DNA of 64,000 nt from Acidovorax sp. Leaf160 (GTDB lineage Bacteria > Pseudomonadota > Gammaproteobacteria > Burkholderiales > Burkholderiaceae_C): assembly GCF_001424265.1 (NCBI RefSeq), contig NZ_LMOV01000012.1, positions 599,780 through 663,779 of the forward strand, written 5' to 3'. This document shows positions 46,576 through 56,049 of this stretch, piece by piece (position 1 is the first letter of the stretch; each line of letters begins with the position of its first letter). Position numbers and translations under genes: made by a program. Under the pieces are notes generated by a model, which ran no database searches, had not been told where the DNA came from, and worked only from the letters and a program-made list of their open reading frames with translations.

Positions 46576-47373
46576 TTACCAGCCGGCCAGCACGGCGCCC
46601 TTGAACTCCGTCTGGATGAACTGGCGGGTGTCTTCCGACTGGTAGGCCTTCACCAGCTTGGCGACCCAGGGCTTGTCCTTGTCGGACTCGCGCACGGCGA
46701 TGATGTTGACGTAGGGGCTCTTGGCGCTTTCCTGCGCGATGGCGTCCTTGCCCGGGTTCAGCCCGGCCGACAGCGCGAAGTTGGTGTTGACGGCAGCGGC
46801 ATCCAGGTCGTCGAGCGAACGGGCCAGCTGCGCGGCATCCAGTTCCACGAAGCGCAGCTTCTTGGGGTTGCTCGTCACGTCGAGCGGCGTCGCCTTCAGG
46901 CCCGCGCCCTCTTTGAGCTTGATGAGGCCCTTGTCCTGCAGCACCAGCAGCACGCGGCCACCGTTGGTCGGGTCGTTGGGAATGCCGAAGCGGGCGCCTT
47001 CCTTGAGGTCTTCCAGCTTCTTGACCTTCTTCGAGTAGAGGCCGATGGGGAAGTTGACGGTGTAGCCGACCGACACCAGCTTGTAGCCCCGGTCCTTGAC
47101 CTGCCCGTCGAGATACGGCTTGTGCTGGTAGCTGTTGGCGTCCAGGTCGCCGGCGGCCAGGGCTGCATTGGGCTGCACGTAGTCGCTGAACTCGACGATC
47201 TGGATCTTCAGGCCGTCTTTTTCGGCCGTCTTCTTCACGTTCTCGAGGATCTGGGCGTGCGGGCCCGCCGTCACGCCGATCTTGATCGGCTTGTCTTGCG
47301 CCAGGGCGGGGGCAGCCAGGCTGGCGGCAACGGAGAGAGCGAGGGTGGCACGGAGCAGGAAGCGCTTGTTCAC
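46576..47373 (-). CDS. metQ: Methionine-binding periplasmic protein MetQ (NlpA family)
   Basis: Substrate-binding part of the methionine ABC importer, 265 residues. NlpA features are IKIGVTAGPHAQILENVKKTAEKDGL, VEFSDYVQPNAALAAGDLDANSYQHKPYLD and RFGIPNDPTNGGRVLLVLQ. The signal peptide (FLLRATLALSVAASLAAPALAQD) has an ALA cleavage site and no lipobox cysteine, so this MetQ should be free in the periplasm. I chose GTG 47373 because AAAGG lies eight bases upstream; a GTG at 47427 adds 18 polar residues. Its transporter genes metN and metI lie 2.8 kb away on the same strand. Confidence 0.93.
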   Translation of the reverse strand: MNKRFLLRATLALSVAASLAAPALAQDKPIKIGVTAGPHAQILENVKKTAEKDGLKIQIVEFSDYVQPNAALAAGDLDANSYQHKPYLDGQVKDRGYKLVSVGYTVNFPIGLYSKKVKKLEDLKEGARFGIPNDPTNGGRVLLVLQDKGLIKLKEGAGLKATPLDVTSNPKKLRFVELDAAQLARSLDDLDAAAVNTNFALSAGLNPGKDAIAQESAKSPYVNIIAVRESDKDKPWVAKLVKAYQSEDTRQFIQTEFKGAVLAGW

Positions 47374-47514
47374 GAAAAAACCTTTATGGATGACTGTGTG
47401 GTGATCGTAGGGGTTTGCGGCCCTCACCGGAACGAATGGTTGTTCATGTCGTTACAACCAATCGGGTATATCGAGCGGGCCCAGCAGCCGCACCTGCGGC
47501 AGGGCAGCGGGGTC

Positions 47515-49092
47515 TCAGACATGCGCGAGCTTGAACACGCTCACCACCTGGGCCAGGTGGGCCGCCTGGTTCTTGAGGCCGTCCGCGGCACCGGCGCTCT
47601 GCTCCACCAGCGAAGCGTTCTGTTGGGTGGCGCGGTCCAGCTGCGTCACCGCATCGCTGACCTGGGCGATACCGCTCGTCTGCTCGATGGTCGCGGCGCT
47701 GATCTCCGAGATCAGATCGGCCACGCGCTGCACCTGCGTGACGATGTCGTTCATGGTGGCGCCCGCGGCGCCCACCAGCCGCGAGCCCTCTTCCACCTTG
47801 CCCACGCTGCTGTCGATCAGCGCCTTGATCTCCTTGGCTGCAGCGGCGCTGCGCTGCGCCAGGCTGCGCACCTCCGCCGCCACCACGGCGAAGCCACGGC
47901 CCTGCTCGCCCGCGCGGGCGGCTTCCACGGCGGCATTGAGCGCCAAGATGTTGGTCTGGAACGCAATGCCGTCGATCACGCCGATGATGTCCGCGATCTG
48001 CCGGGAGCTGGCCGTGATGCCGTCCATCGTCGCCACGACCTGCCCGACCGCCGTGCCCCCCTTCGCCGCGGTGGCGCTGGCCGACGCGGCCAGCTGCGTC
48101 GCCTGGCGTGCGGAGTCGGCGTTGTGCTTCACGGTCGCGGTCATCTGCTCCATCGAAGCCGCCGTCTGCTGCAGGCTGGCAGCCTGCTCCTCGGTGCGTT
48201 GCAGCAGCCCGCTGTTGCCGTTGGCGATTTCCAGCGAATCGGATGCCATGGCCTGGGAGGCCACGCGCACCTTGTCCACCACCGTCGCCAGGCTGGCCTG
48301 CATCGCAGCCAGCGACGCCATCACGCTGCCTTGCCGCAGGCGCCCATCGCCCGCCACCCGGACCGGGCTCAGATCGCCCGACGCGACCTGGCTGGCCACC
48401 TCGGCCAGCGCCTGCGGCTCGGCACCCAACTGATGCACGATGCTGCGCGACACCCACCAGGCCACCGCCACACTCAGCAGCAGCGCCACCAGCAATGCCG
48501 TCAGCATCACGAATAGGAAGCCGCCGGCGTGGCGCAGCGCGGTCTGGTTCTCGGCCTGGATGCGGGCTTCCTCGAAATCGATGAGCCGGTTGATGGCCGC
48601 CAGCCACTGCACATACTGCGGCTTGGCCTGCGTCCACAGCGCCTCTCGCGCAGCGGCCATATCGCCTGCCTCGGCCCGGGCGACGATCACCCGCGTGGTG
48701 TTCACGGCCTGCGCTTCGATCTGGCGGATATCGGCGTAAAGCCGCGCGAGTTCCGGCGCAGCGCCGGGCCGGGCGATCAACGTTTCGAGGGGGCCGGCCG
48801 ACTGCGCATAGAACCCGGCCAGCGATGCGATGGTGTCCACCTCGCGCTGCCGCTCGGCCGCAGTGGCGCTCAGCACCACGTCGCGCACTGCAATGGACCG
48901 GTCGTGCGCGGAGCCGCGGAAGTTGATGGCATAGCGCTGGACCAGCACATGCTCCTCGCTGTTCGCGCGCAGCGCGTCGTTCACCCACTGCACCTTGGTG
49001 AGGGCCACGCCCGTCACCACCACCAGCACTGCCAGAATCACCCCGAACCCGAGGTAGAGCCGCTTCGCCACCGTCAACTCGGAAAACCGCAT
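47515..49092 (-). CDS. Methyl-accepting chemotaxis protein
   Basis: Chemoreceptor of 525 residues: TM1 (about 11-31), a four-helix-bundle periplasmic sensor (about 32-188), TM2 (about 190-212), HAMP, and a cytoplasmic signalling domain with the conserved hairpin tip [47 protein letters not shown]. The C-terminus ends LAHV with no NWETF-type CheR tether. The ligand is unknown. The gene lies between metI and metQ, so an amino acid ligand is conceivable but unproven. An inverted repeat surrounds the start region. Confidence 0.94.
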   Translation of the reverse strand: MRFSELTVAKRLYLGFGVILAVLVVVTGVALTKVQWVNDALRANSEEHVLVQRYAINFRGSAHDRSIAVRDVVLSATAAERQREVDTIASLAGFYAQSAGPLETLIARPGAAPELARLYADIRQIEAQAVNTTRVIVARAEAGDMAAAREALWTQAKPQYVQWLAAINRLIDFEEARIQAENQTALRHAGGFLFVMLTALLVALLLSVAVAWWVSRSIVHQLGAEPQALAEVASQVASGDLSPVRVAGDGRLRQGSVMASLAAMQASLATVVDKVRVASQAMASDSLEIANGNSGLLQRTEEQAASLQQTAASMEQMTATVKHNADSARQATQLAASASATAAKGGTAVGQVVATMDGITASSRQIADIIGVIDGIAFQTNILALNAAVEAARAGEQGRGFAVVAAEVRSLAQRSAAAAKEIKALIDSSVGKVEEGSRLVGAAGATMNDIVTQVQRVADLISEISAATIEQTSGIAQVSDAVTQLDRATQQNASLVEQSAGAADGLKNQAAHLAQVVSVFKLAHV

Positions 49093-49093
49093 G

Positions 49094-49126
49094 GAATCGC
49101 CTTGTAAACAATTGTTGCGGCGATTC
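49094..49126. promoter_or_regulatory. Inverted repeat with central palindrome at the mcp start
   Basis: GAATCGCC (49094-49101) and GGCGATTC (49119-49126) flank 17 bases containing the perfect palindrome AACAATTGTT (49107-49116). The left arm touches the mcp ATG, and the right arm overlaps a -10-like TAGAAT (minus strand, 49128-49123). This suggests an operator, or, if transcription starts further upstream, a hairpin over the AAGG ribosome site. Confidence 0.45.
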
Positions 49127-49128
49127 TA

Positions 49129-49544
49129 GGGTTTGCTCCCTATGCGCGCGGTGCAGTGCTGCGATATCCCTTCAATCCACACGAAGCGGCGGGCTCGGAG
49201 GGCAGCCGGCATCTTCCGCTGCGTCGATCTGTTTCCTGAGAACGCCTATGGCCGGCCCGGCCATGCCCTCGCAGGGGTTGAATTTCGTTGCAGCAGCGAG
49301 CCACGTGCTGTGGAGCTGCCTTTCCGGCCGGGCCTTGCTGCCCCGGTCTGCGGGCTGCAGGTGGCCTTCCCGGTGGGCTCGGGAAAGCCTGCGGGTCTGC
49401 TGCCCTCTGAGGATGGCCGGTGGGCAGGTGGTGAACTTCCCCTCTGAACCCGCCCGATATTTCAAAAGTCAACGAATCTAAGATCTGGCCGCGCAAACCG
49501 GTCAGCGAAATAAAGTGTGACGTCAAAAAAAGACGGGAGGGAAT
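49129..49544. other. 416-base gene-free stretch upstream of the orphan gene
   Basis: No open frame here has a ribosome site or a recognisable product. The left 300 bases are GC-rich; the right 100 (from about 49450) turn AT-rich toward the orphan gene at 49545. No riboswitch, tRNA or terminator was recognised. Confidence 0.5.
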
Positions 49545-50159
49545 ATGAAGATAGTTTTGATGGTTTCGAAGGCGCCGCAGCAGATTTTTACAGGCACACC
49601 CGTTTTTCTAGGTCGCATGTTTTTCTGTGGGGTGGCAATCGCTGCTGGGGCGATGCCGACGCTTGCGCCCGCCAGCGAAAGCGGCACTTCCAAGCCCTCG
49701 GATTCATACCAGGAAGCTGGAAGCGCGGCGAAGCCAAAGAGGTATTTCTTCCCTCACTTCGCCCTACCTTCCTACAGCGAATCTTTTTCTGTGCGCGAAA
49801 ACCGAACCATGCCCACCCCCCGTCTCAGGGAAACGGCGGACAACGGGTTGGCGCGATTTTCAGAGGGTCGAGCCACGGAATCTGGTGTGCAGGACGCAGC
49901 CCAGCGCCTCCAGCGTCTGAAAGCCACCATCTCAGCCGAAGCCCAAAAAGCCCAGTTGCGCAGCGTCATGGGCGTGCACGCGGACGAACGGGACAATCGA
50001 GTCTTGGTCGCAACCACCTCAAGATACGCGGAGACGTTGGAAACCTGGTTGGAAACGCTGAATATCGATAGGGATCGCGTGCAACTGGTCTACGAATGGG
50101 ACCTCAGTCCAGGGTCGCCTATCGAAGTCGTGTGTTATTCCGACTGTGATCAGCCGTAG
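49545..50159 (+). CDS. Orphan predicted exported protein
   Basis: I recognise no family. The 204-residue frame is supported by a very strong ribosome site (GGGAGGGAAT directly before ATG 49545). A hydrophobic stretch GRMFFCGVAIAAGAMPTLAPASE (about 23-45) could be a late signal sequence with cleavage after APA. The middle has a basic, aromatic patch (KPKRYFFPHFALP), then a helical region (QDAAQRLQRLKATISAEAQKAQLRS) and a compact C-terminal part ending VVCYSDCDQP with two cysteines. Base composition is lower in GC than the surroundings and codon use is less biased, suggesting recent acquisition. It stands alone on the plus strand among minus-strand genes. Confidence 0.72.
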   Translation: MKIVLMVSKAPQQIFTGTPVFLGRMFFCGVAIAAGAMPTLAPASESGTSKPSDSYQEAGSAAKPKRYFFPHFALPSYSESFSVRENRTMPTPRLRETADNGLARFSEGRATESGVQDAAQRLQRLKATISAEAQKAQLRSVMGVHADERDNRVLVATTSRYAETLETWLETLNIDRDRVQLVYEWDLSPGSPIEVVCYSDCDQP

Positions 50160-50223
50160 TCGGCGGCGAGCCGGAAGCGCGCCACCGGGCGGCCCCAGCC
50201 GCCCGGCTGCGCTGGCAGCCTGG

Positions 50224-50889
50224 TCAGCGGTGGCTGAGTCGCCGCACCGCCCAGTCGCCCAGGCTTTGCACGGCCTGCACGAAGAAGATCAGCACCACGA
50301 CCACGGCCAGCATGATGTCGGGCAGGAAGCGCTGGTAGCCGTAGCGGATGCCCAGGTCGCCCAGGCCACCGCCGCCGATGGCGCCGGCCATGGCCGAGTA
50401 GCCGGTCAGGCTGACGAAGGTGATGGTGAGGCCGGCGACGATGCCGGGCAGCGCCTCGGGCAGCAGCACCTTCCAGACGATCTGGCCGGTGGTGGCGCCC
50501 ATGGCCTGCGCGGCCTCGATCAGGCCGTTGTCCACCTCGCGCAAGGAGGCTTCGACCAGCCGCGCGACGAAGGGCGCGGCGGCGATGGTCAGGGGCACGA
50601 CGGCGGCGGCGGTGCCGATGGACGAGCCGGTGATGAAGCGCGTGAACGGAATGATCGCCACCAGCAGGATGATGAACGGCGTCGAGCGCACCGCGTTCAC
50701 GATCCAGCCCACCGTCTTGTTCACGGCACCGTTTTCCAGCACGCCGCCCTGGTCGGTCAGCCGCAGGAAGACGCCGAGCGGAATGCCGATCAGTGCGCCG
50801 GCCAGGCCGGAGATGCCGACCATGATGAGCGTCTCCCAGAGCGAGGTGACGAACAGCTCCAGCATCATTTCAGAAAAGTTTTCGAACAT
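50224..50889 (-). CDS. metI: Methionine ABC transporter permease MetI
   Basis: Inner-membrane permease of 221 residues with about five transmembrane helices. The family signature ETLIMVGISGLAGALIGIPLGVFL is at the start and the EAA loop reads LIEAAQAMGATTGQIVWKVLLPEALPG, followed by SAMAGAIGGGGLGDLGIRYGYQRF. ATG 50889 was chosen because GGAGG lies ten bases upstream; a TTG at 50898, overlapping the metN stop, is too close to that site. It follows metN directly and pairs with it. Confidence 0.95.
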   Translation of the reverse strand: MFENFSEMMLELFVTSLWETLIMVGISGLAGALIGIPLGVFLRLTDQGGVLENGAVNKTVGWIVNAVRSTPFIILLVAIIPFTRFITGSSIGTAAAVVPLTIAAAPFVARLVEASLREVDNGLIEAAQAMGATTGQIVWKVLLPEALPGIVAGLTITFVSLTGYSAMAGAIGGGGLGDLGIRYGYQRFLPDIMLAVVVVLIFFVQAVQSLGDWAVRRLSHR

Positions 50890-50894
50890 CGCGT

Positions 50895-51968
50895 TCAAGC
50901 CTCCACGCCGTCGGCGCCCGCAATGGCGGACACCTTGACTTCATCCACCACCACACCCTCGGCGCGCAGCTGCGCCACGGCCGCCGACAGGCGCGGTCCC
51001 TCCCCGCTCACATAGACCGCGAGCGAGCCGAAGGTCTGGCTCTGGATCTCGTCGATCTGGCCATGCAGGATGGACAGGTCCAGCCCGTGCTCGCGGATCA
51101 GCCGCGAAAGGATGGGCTGATAGGCGCGCTCGCCCGAGTAGGACAGGCGCAGCAGCTCGCCGGTTTCGTGCGCGGGCAGCTGCGCGGCCAGCTGGCGCAC
51201 GTGGTCCAGCACGCTGGCGGGCAGCTCCTGCGGCAGGATTTCGTCGATCAGGCTCTTGGTGATGGCCTGCTGCGGGCGCGTGAACACCTGCAGCACCGGC
51301 CCCTGCTCGACGATGCGGCCGGCGTCGATCACCGCCACACGGTCGGCCACCTGCTTGATGACCTGCATCTGGTGGGTGATGAGCACCACCGTCAGGCCCA
51401 GCTCGCGGTTGACCTGCCGCAGCAGCGCCAGGATGGAGCGCGTGGTCTCCGGGTCCAGCGCCGACGTGGCTTCGTCCGACAGCAGCACCTTCGGCCGGCT
51501 GGCCAGCGCCCGGGCGATGCCCACGCGCTGCTTCTGCCCGCCGCTGATCTGCGCGGGGTAGCGGTCCGCCAGGTGCGACAGGCCCACCAGTTCGAGCAGC
51601 GGGTTGACCCGCTCACGGATGGCGGCACGGTCCATGCCGGCCAGCTCCAGCGGCAACGCGGCGTTGTCGAAGACGGTGCGCGAGGACAGCAGGTTGAAGT
51701 GCTGGAACACCATGCCGATGCCCCGGCGCGCCTCGCGCAGTTGGGCGTCGTTCATCTGCACCAGGTCGCGCCCGCCGACGATCACCTGGCCCGTGGTGGG
51801 CCGGTTGAGCAGGTTGATCACGCGCACAAGCGAGCTCTTGCCCGCGCCGCTCTTGCCGATGATGCCGAACACTTCGCCCGACTCGATGTGCAGGTCGATG
51901 CCGCGCAACGCCTCCACGGGGCCTTGTGGGCCCTGGTAAATCTGGGTGATACCCCGTAAATCGATCAT
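50895..51968 (-). CDS. metN: Methionine ABC transporter ATP-binding protein MetN
   Basis: ATPase of the MetNIQ importer, 357 residues. Walker [16 protein letters not shown], signature [15 protein letters not shown] and Walker [13 protein letters not shown] form the ABC domain. The C-terminal NIL domain (about 270-345, [35 protein letters not shown]) is the methionine-sensing site that causes trans-inhibition in this family. ATG 51968 ([13 protein letters not shown]) is the family start. The upstream frame to 52151 is unrelated. I looked for a SAM riboswitch in the leader and saw none. Confidence 0.95.
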   Translation of the reverse strand: MIDLRGITQIYQGPQGPVEALRGIDLHIESGEVFGIIGKSGAGKSSLVRVINLLNRPTTGQVIVGGRDLVQMNDAQLREARRGIGMVFQHFNLLSSRTVFDNAALPLELAGMDRAAIRERVNPLLELVGLSHLADRYPAQISGGQKQRVGIARALASRPKVLLSDEATSALDPETTRSILALLRQVNRELGLTVVLITHQMQVIKQVADRVAVIDAGRIVEQGPVLQVFTRPQQAITKSLIDEILPQELPASVLDHVRQLAAQLPAHETGELLRLSYSGERAYQPILSRLIREHGLDLSILHGQIDEIQSQTFGSLAVYVSGEGPRLSAAVAQLRAEGVVVDEVKVSAIAGADGVEA

Positions 51969-52186
51969 GTGATGGGAAAAATCAGGACGCTGCGGGACGC
52001 ATGGGGCGATGGCGATGCCGACGCCGGCTGCCGCAGACAAAAGGGGTGGAATGTACGAGCCCGGCGGAGATGCGGCAACGACCCAATAGTTGGTTGGATA
52101 GAAGCCGGCGTTATGTGCGGCGTCATGTGCGGCGTGCCGGACCGGCCCCACAGAAGGCCGGGCGCCTTCACACGGCGGACTCGAAT
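51969..52186. other. metN leader region with a 12-bp tandem repeat
   Basis: No gene is evident between metN and the repeat core at 52187. It contains TATGTGCGGCGT directly followed by CATGTGCGGCGT (52112-52135), eleven of twelve bases alike. No riboswitch fold or clear promoter was recognised. Confidence 0.5.
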
Positions 52187-52203
52187 GCTATTCTTATTAT
52201 AGC
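52187..52203. repeat. Intergenic repeat copy E (core only)
   Basis: GCTATTCTTATTATAGC, the 17-bp core seen in the other four copies but without a clear adjoining hairpin. It lies between the hybrid kinase gene end and the metN start. Confidence 0.7.
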
Positions 52204-52390
52204 TACATGGGCCGCAGCCACCGGCGCTGCGGGCTGGAATGGCGTGAAACGCGATGGTGCGGCGGCGCTGGCGAGGCCCGGCACCAGGTTCTGCCGGGCT
52301 GGCGGCACCCGCTGCGCCGCGCCGCGCACCGGCTTCGTCAGGCGCCGACCGAACAGGGCTTCCCGGGCGCCGGCCCGCCCGGGCCTGCAG

Positions 52391-54511
52391 TCAGGACAGC
52401 GGGTACAGCCCGCCCGGAATGGTGTCCTGCTCGGCCGGCGCCCGCGCACTCTGCGCGGGCGGCATGGTGCCCATCACCGCCCGCACCTTGGACACCAGTG
52501 CCTGGGCGTCGAACGGCTTGACCAGCAGTTCCATCTGCGCGCCCAGGAAGTTCGGGTTCATGGCGGCCTGTTCCGCGTAGCCCGTCATCAGGATCACGCG
52601 GATGTTCGGCAGCTTCTCGCGGGCAAAGTCCGCCACCTGCCGGCCGTTGGGGCCCGGCAGCCCGACATCGGACAGCAGCAGATCGAAATGCAGCGCGCCG
52701 GAAAGCAGGGCCATGGCCTCGGTGCCGCTCGCCGCCTGCATGACCTGGAAGCCCATGTCGCGCAGCAGTTCGACCGCCAGCGACCGCACGGTTTCGTCGT
52801 CTTCCACCACCAGGGTGGAGTCGGGGCGCTTGTCGGCAGGCTGGCTGTCGAGGAATTCGGACGGCCGCGGCTCGCCGGACGCCTCCGTGCGCACGAAGTA
52901 GAGATGCACCTGGGTGCCCTCGCCCACCTGGCTTTCGATCACGGCCAGCCCGCCCGTCTGGCGCATGTAGCCGTAGATCATCGACAGGCCGAGGCCGGTG
53001 CCCTGCCCGATGGGCTTGGTGGTGAAGAACGGATCGAACGCCCGCTCGATCACGTCGCGCGGCATGCCCGTGCCGGTGTCGGCCACGGTTACGCAGACAT
53101 AGTCGCCCGGCTCCAGGCCCTGGTGCAGGCTCGCCTGCTCGACACCCAGCGAACAGTTGCGCACGGAAATGCGCAGCTCGCCGCCCTGGGGCATGGCGTC
53201 ACGGGCATTGATGGCCAGGTTCAGGACGGCGCTCTCGAACTGGTGCGCATCGGTCAGCGCGCGCCAGCACGCCGGGGCCACGTCCATGGACAGGCCGATG
53301 TTTTCGCCGCAGGTGGTGCGCAGCACCGCCTCCAGGCTGTGCAGCGATTCGCCCAGGTCGACGGCTCGGGAGTCCAGCGGCTGGCGGCGCGAGAACGCGA
53401 GCAGCCGCTGGGTGAGCGAGCCGGCCCGGCGCGCGGACGACAGCCCCGCATCCACATACCGGGGAATGTCGCCGTAGCGCTGCTGCGCCACGCGCTGGCG
53501 GATGAGCTGCAGCGGCAAAACGATGCCCTGCAGCATGTTGTTCAGATCGTGGGCGATGCCGCCGGTGAGCTGGCCCACGGCTTCCATCTTCTGGCTCTGG
53601 CGCAGGCGCTCCTCGGCGTCGTGCAGCGCGGCCGTCTGCGCTCGCTCCTGCGTCACGTCTCGGCCCACCCCTTGCACGAAGCCGTCGGCCGGCACCGCCG
53701 TCCAGGCGATCCACCGATCGCTGCCATCGCGGTGGCGATAGCGCTGCGTGGTCTGGCTGCGCGTGGCGCCGCCCTGCAGGCTGGCCAGCTCGGCCAGCAC
53801 GTTGCCGGCCTCTTCGGAGTGCGCGAAGGACAGCACATGGCGGCCGACGGTCTCCTCTTCCGACCAACCCAGGGTGGCCGTCCAGGCGGGGTTGACCGTG
53901 ACGATCACGCCGTCGAAGCGCGTGACGATCAACACGGCTTCGGAGCTCTGCCAGAGACGGTTGCGGTCGGCCGTACGCGCGGCGACCTGGGTCTCCAGCG
54001 ACTGGTTCTGCTCGCGCAGCCGGCGCTCCACCCGCACCTTGCCGGTGGTCTCCAGCACCGTGTCCAACACCCCGACGACCTTGCCGTGCTCGTCGCGCAG
54101 CGGGCTGTAGCAGAAGGTGAAGAACGCCTGCTCGGGCATGCCGTAGCGGTCGATCTCCAGCTCCCAGTCCTCGATGTAGGTTGACTTGCCGGCGTGCGTG
54201 GCCTGCACCAGCGGAAGGATCGATGGCCAGATCTCGCGCCAGACCTCGCGCGTGGGCTGCCCCAGGGCTTCCGGCTTGTCGCCCAGGATCACGCCGTAGG
54301 CGTCGTTGTAGAAAAAATAGCTTTCGTCGCCCCACAGAATGCAGCTGGCGATATGGTTGGCCAGGATCGACTCCAACGCGAGACGCAGCGCCACCGGCCA
54401 CTGGGCGCAAGGGCCCAGGGGGTGACGGCTCCAGTCGTGCAGGCGCACCTTTTCACTCATGCGGCCTGGGGCCCTGGGAAAGTCGGATGCGGCGACGGGG
54501 GAAACGGACAT
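52391..54511 (-). CDS. Hybrid sensor histidine kinase/response regulator
   Basis: Soluble two-component hybrid kinase of 706 residues. Two PAS-type sensor domains (about 25-165 and 185-290; the first starts with the common [13 protein letters not shown]...WP) precede a HisKA domain with the phospho-accepting H321 in [11 protein letters not shown]. The ATPase domain has N box [16 protein letters not shown]1 [15 protein letters not shown] and G2 [12 protein letters not shown]-terminal receiver has [10 protein letters not shown], phospho-acceptor D615 ([10 protein letters not shown]) and the conserved VKPF. No output domain follows, so the partner is elsewhere. ATG 54511 is used because the family's first PAS region extends upstream of the internal Met at 54460. 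Confidence 0.93.
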   Translation of the reverse strand: MSVSPVAASDFPRAPGRMSEKVRLHDWSRHPLGPCAQWPVALRLALESILANHIASCILWGDESYFFYNDAYGVILGDKPEALGQPTREVWREIWPSILPLVQATHAGKSTYIEDWELEIDRYGMPEQAFFTFCYSPLRDEHGKVVGVLDTVLETTGKVRVERRLREQNQSLETQVAARTADRNRLWQSSEAVLIVTRFDGVIVTVNPAWTATLGWSEEETVGRHVLSFAHSEEAGNVLAELASLQGGATRSQTTQRYRHRDGSDRWIAWTAVPADGFVQGVGRDVTQERAQTAALHDAEERLRQSQKMEAVGQLTGGIAHDLNNMLQGIVLPLQLIRQRVAQQRYGDIPRYVDAGLSSARRAGSLTQRLLAFSRRQPLDSRAVDLGESLHSLEAVLRTTCGENIGLSMDVAPACWRALTDAHQFESAVLNLAINARDAMPQGGELRISVRNCSLGVEQASLHQGLEPGDYVCVTVADTGTGMPRDVIERAFDPFFTTKPIGQGTGLGLSMIYGYMRQTGGLAVIESQVGEGTQVHLYFVRTEASGEPRPSEFLDSQPADKRPDSTLVVEDDETVRSLAVELLRDMGFQVMQAASGTEAMALLSGALHFDLLLSDVGLPGPNGRQVADFAREKLPNIRVILMTGYAEQAAMNPNFLGAQMELLVKPFDAQALVSKVRAVMGTMPPAQSARAPAEQDTIPGGLYPLS

Positions 54512-54704
54512 GGAACAGAGAGCTGCGGCCGGGAGACAAGAAGAGAGGGCGCCAGTCGAAGCACGCCAGCCCGAAAGTCTAAAGGCGAATGGGGCCGCGA
54601 CCCGTGAAGTCCCTGCGGCCGGCCGGCTGAGCGCACCAGCGCACACCGCCTGGCCATCGCCAGGCCAGCGCCCAGGCGGCAGCGTGGGCACGCCGGTGCG
54701 AGCC

Positions 54705-55847
54705 TCAAGCCCGGGGCGGCATCAGCCGGACCAGCAACGCCGCGCCGGATGCAGCGCCCGACAGCGCCACCACGCCCCGCCACCCCGCGTGCGACAGCAC
54801 CAGGCCACCCAGTGCGGCGCCGGCCGACATCCCGGCGAACATGCCGGTGAACAGCAGGGCGTTCAGCCGGCTGCGGGCGGCTGGCTCCAGGCCGTAGACG
54901 ATGGTCTGGTGCGCCACCAGCGCCGCCTGCACCCCGAAGTCGAACCCCACGGCGCCCGCGACGATGAGCGCCAGCTGGGTCGTTGGCGGCAACCCGGCGG
55001 CCAGGCCCATGGCGGCGAACGACAGGGCAGCCAGCGCAGCGCCGCAGCGCGTGACGATCTCCGGGCCGCGCCGGTCGGCCAACCGGCCGGCGAGCGGCGC
55101 CGCCAGGGCGCCCGCTGCACCCGCCAAGCCGAACGAGCCCGCCGCGGCCGTGCCCAGCTGGAATTCACCGTGCAACATGACCGCCAGCGTGGACCAGAAG
55201 GCGCTGAAGCCCAGCGCCAGCAGCCCCTGCGACAGCGCGGCCCGGCGCAGCGTTCCGTGGCGGCGCCACAAATCCCAGAGCGAGCCCATCAGCGCGGGCC
55301 AGCCCAGCTGCGTCGTCGGAGCGAAGCGCGGCAGGCCGCGCCACACGGCGAGCGCCATGACCGCCACGGCCCCGGCCGCGCCCAGATAGACCGCCCGCCA
55401 GCCGAAGGCCTGCGCGCCGAATCCGCTCACCACCCGCGACAGCAGAATGCCGAGCAGCAGGCCGGTCATGACCGTGCCGACGACGCGCCCGCGCCGGTCC
55501 GGCGGCGCCAGCGTGGCGGCTGCGGGCACCACGTCCTGTGCCAGCGTCGCGGCCAGCCCGACCGCCAGGCTGGCGCCCAGCAGCGCGCCGATGCCCGGCG
55601 CCAGCCCGCTCCACACCAGCGCCGCCACCAGCGCCGCCGACTTCGCCAGGATGATGCTGCGCCGGTCGTACCGGTCCCCCAGCGGCGCCAGCAGCAACAG
55701 CCCGAGCCCGTAGCCCAGCTGCGTCAGCGTGGGCACCAAGCCCACCGTCGAAGGCGCTGCCCGCAGGTCGTCGCCGAGCACGCCGAGCATGGGTTGGCTG
55801 TAATAGATCGAGGCCGCGCCGAGGCCGGCCGTGGCCGCCAGCAGCAT
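54705..55847 (-). CDS. MFS transporter, N-terminus probably displaced by a frameshift
   Basis: Major facilitator permease of 380 residues in this frame with about 11-12 helices. Signatures include ASIYYSQPMLGVLGDDL, GLVPTLTQLGYGLGLLLLAPLGDRYDRR (MFS motif A: GDRYDRR) and LFTGMFAGMSAGAALGG. It resembles YnfM/small drug-efflux permeases; substrate unknown. ATG 55847 lies inside the expected first helix and has no ribosome site. A frame one base off starts at ATG 55938 (MTSPSSSIQPTH) and would join after IGTP if the GGGGG at 55853-55857 had one G fewer, restoring a normal N-terminus. Divergent from a LysR gene. Confidence 0.8.
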   Translation of the reverse strand: MLLAATAGLGAASIYYSQPMLGVLGDDLRAAPSTVGLVPTLTQLGYGLGLLLLAPLGDRYDRRSIILAKSAALVAALVWSGLAPGIGALLGASLAVGLAATLAQDVVPAAATLAPPDRRGRVVGTVMTGLLLGILLSRVVSGFGAQAFGWRAVYLGAAGAVAVMALAVWRGLPRFAPTTQLGWPALMGSLWDLWRRHGTLRRAALSQGLLALGFSAFWSTLAVMLHGEFQLGTAAAGSFGLAGAAGALAAPLAGRLADRRGPEIVTRCGAALAALSFAAMGLAAGLPPTTQLALIVAGAVGFDFGVQAALVAHQTIVYGLEPAARSRLNALLFTGMFAGMSAGAALGGLVLSHAGWRGVVALSGAASGAALLVRLMPPRA

Positions 55848-56035
55848 CAGCAGGGGGTGTGCCGATGGGCTTCACCTCCGCCGTCGCGGGCGGAGCCGTG
55901 GCATGCGTGGGTTGAATGGAAGAAGATGGGGATGTCATGGGGTTTGCCTGCGGTTGCCGGGGTGATTTCCAGCGGATGGGACCGATTCTGGTGGAGATGA
56001 CCCCACCGTGGTAGTCGCTCGGCGCGAAGATTTGC

Positions 56036-56041
56036 TATACG
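56036..56041 (+). promoter_or_regulatory. Candidate extended -10 of the second LysR gene
   Basis: TTTGCTATACG holds TATACG with an upstream TG, eight bases before ATG 56050. No ribosome site fits between them. An inverted GGTGG-N8-CCACC (55990-56007) upstream could be a regulator site. Confidence 0.4.
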
Positions 56042-56049
56042 CTTGGCGC

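Noticed and set aside
49133-49447. Open frame of about 100 codons upstream of the orphan gene
   Set aside because: No ribosome site, no coding-like composition and no recognisable product.
51969-52186. SAM riboswitch in the metN leader
   Set aside because: No conserved SAM-aptamer stems or pseudoknot pattern could be recognised on the minus strand.
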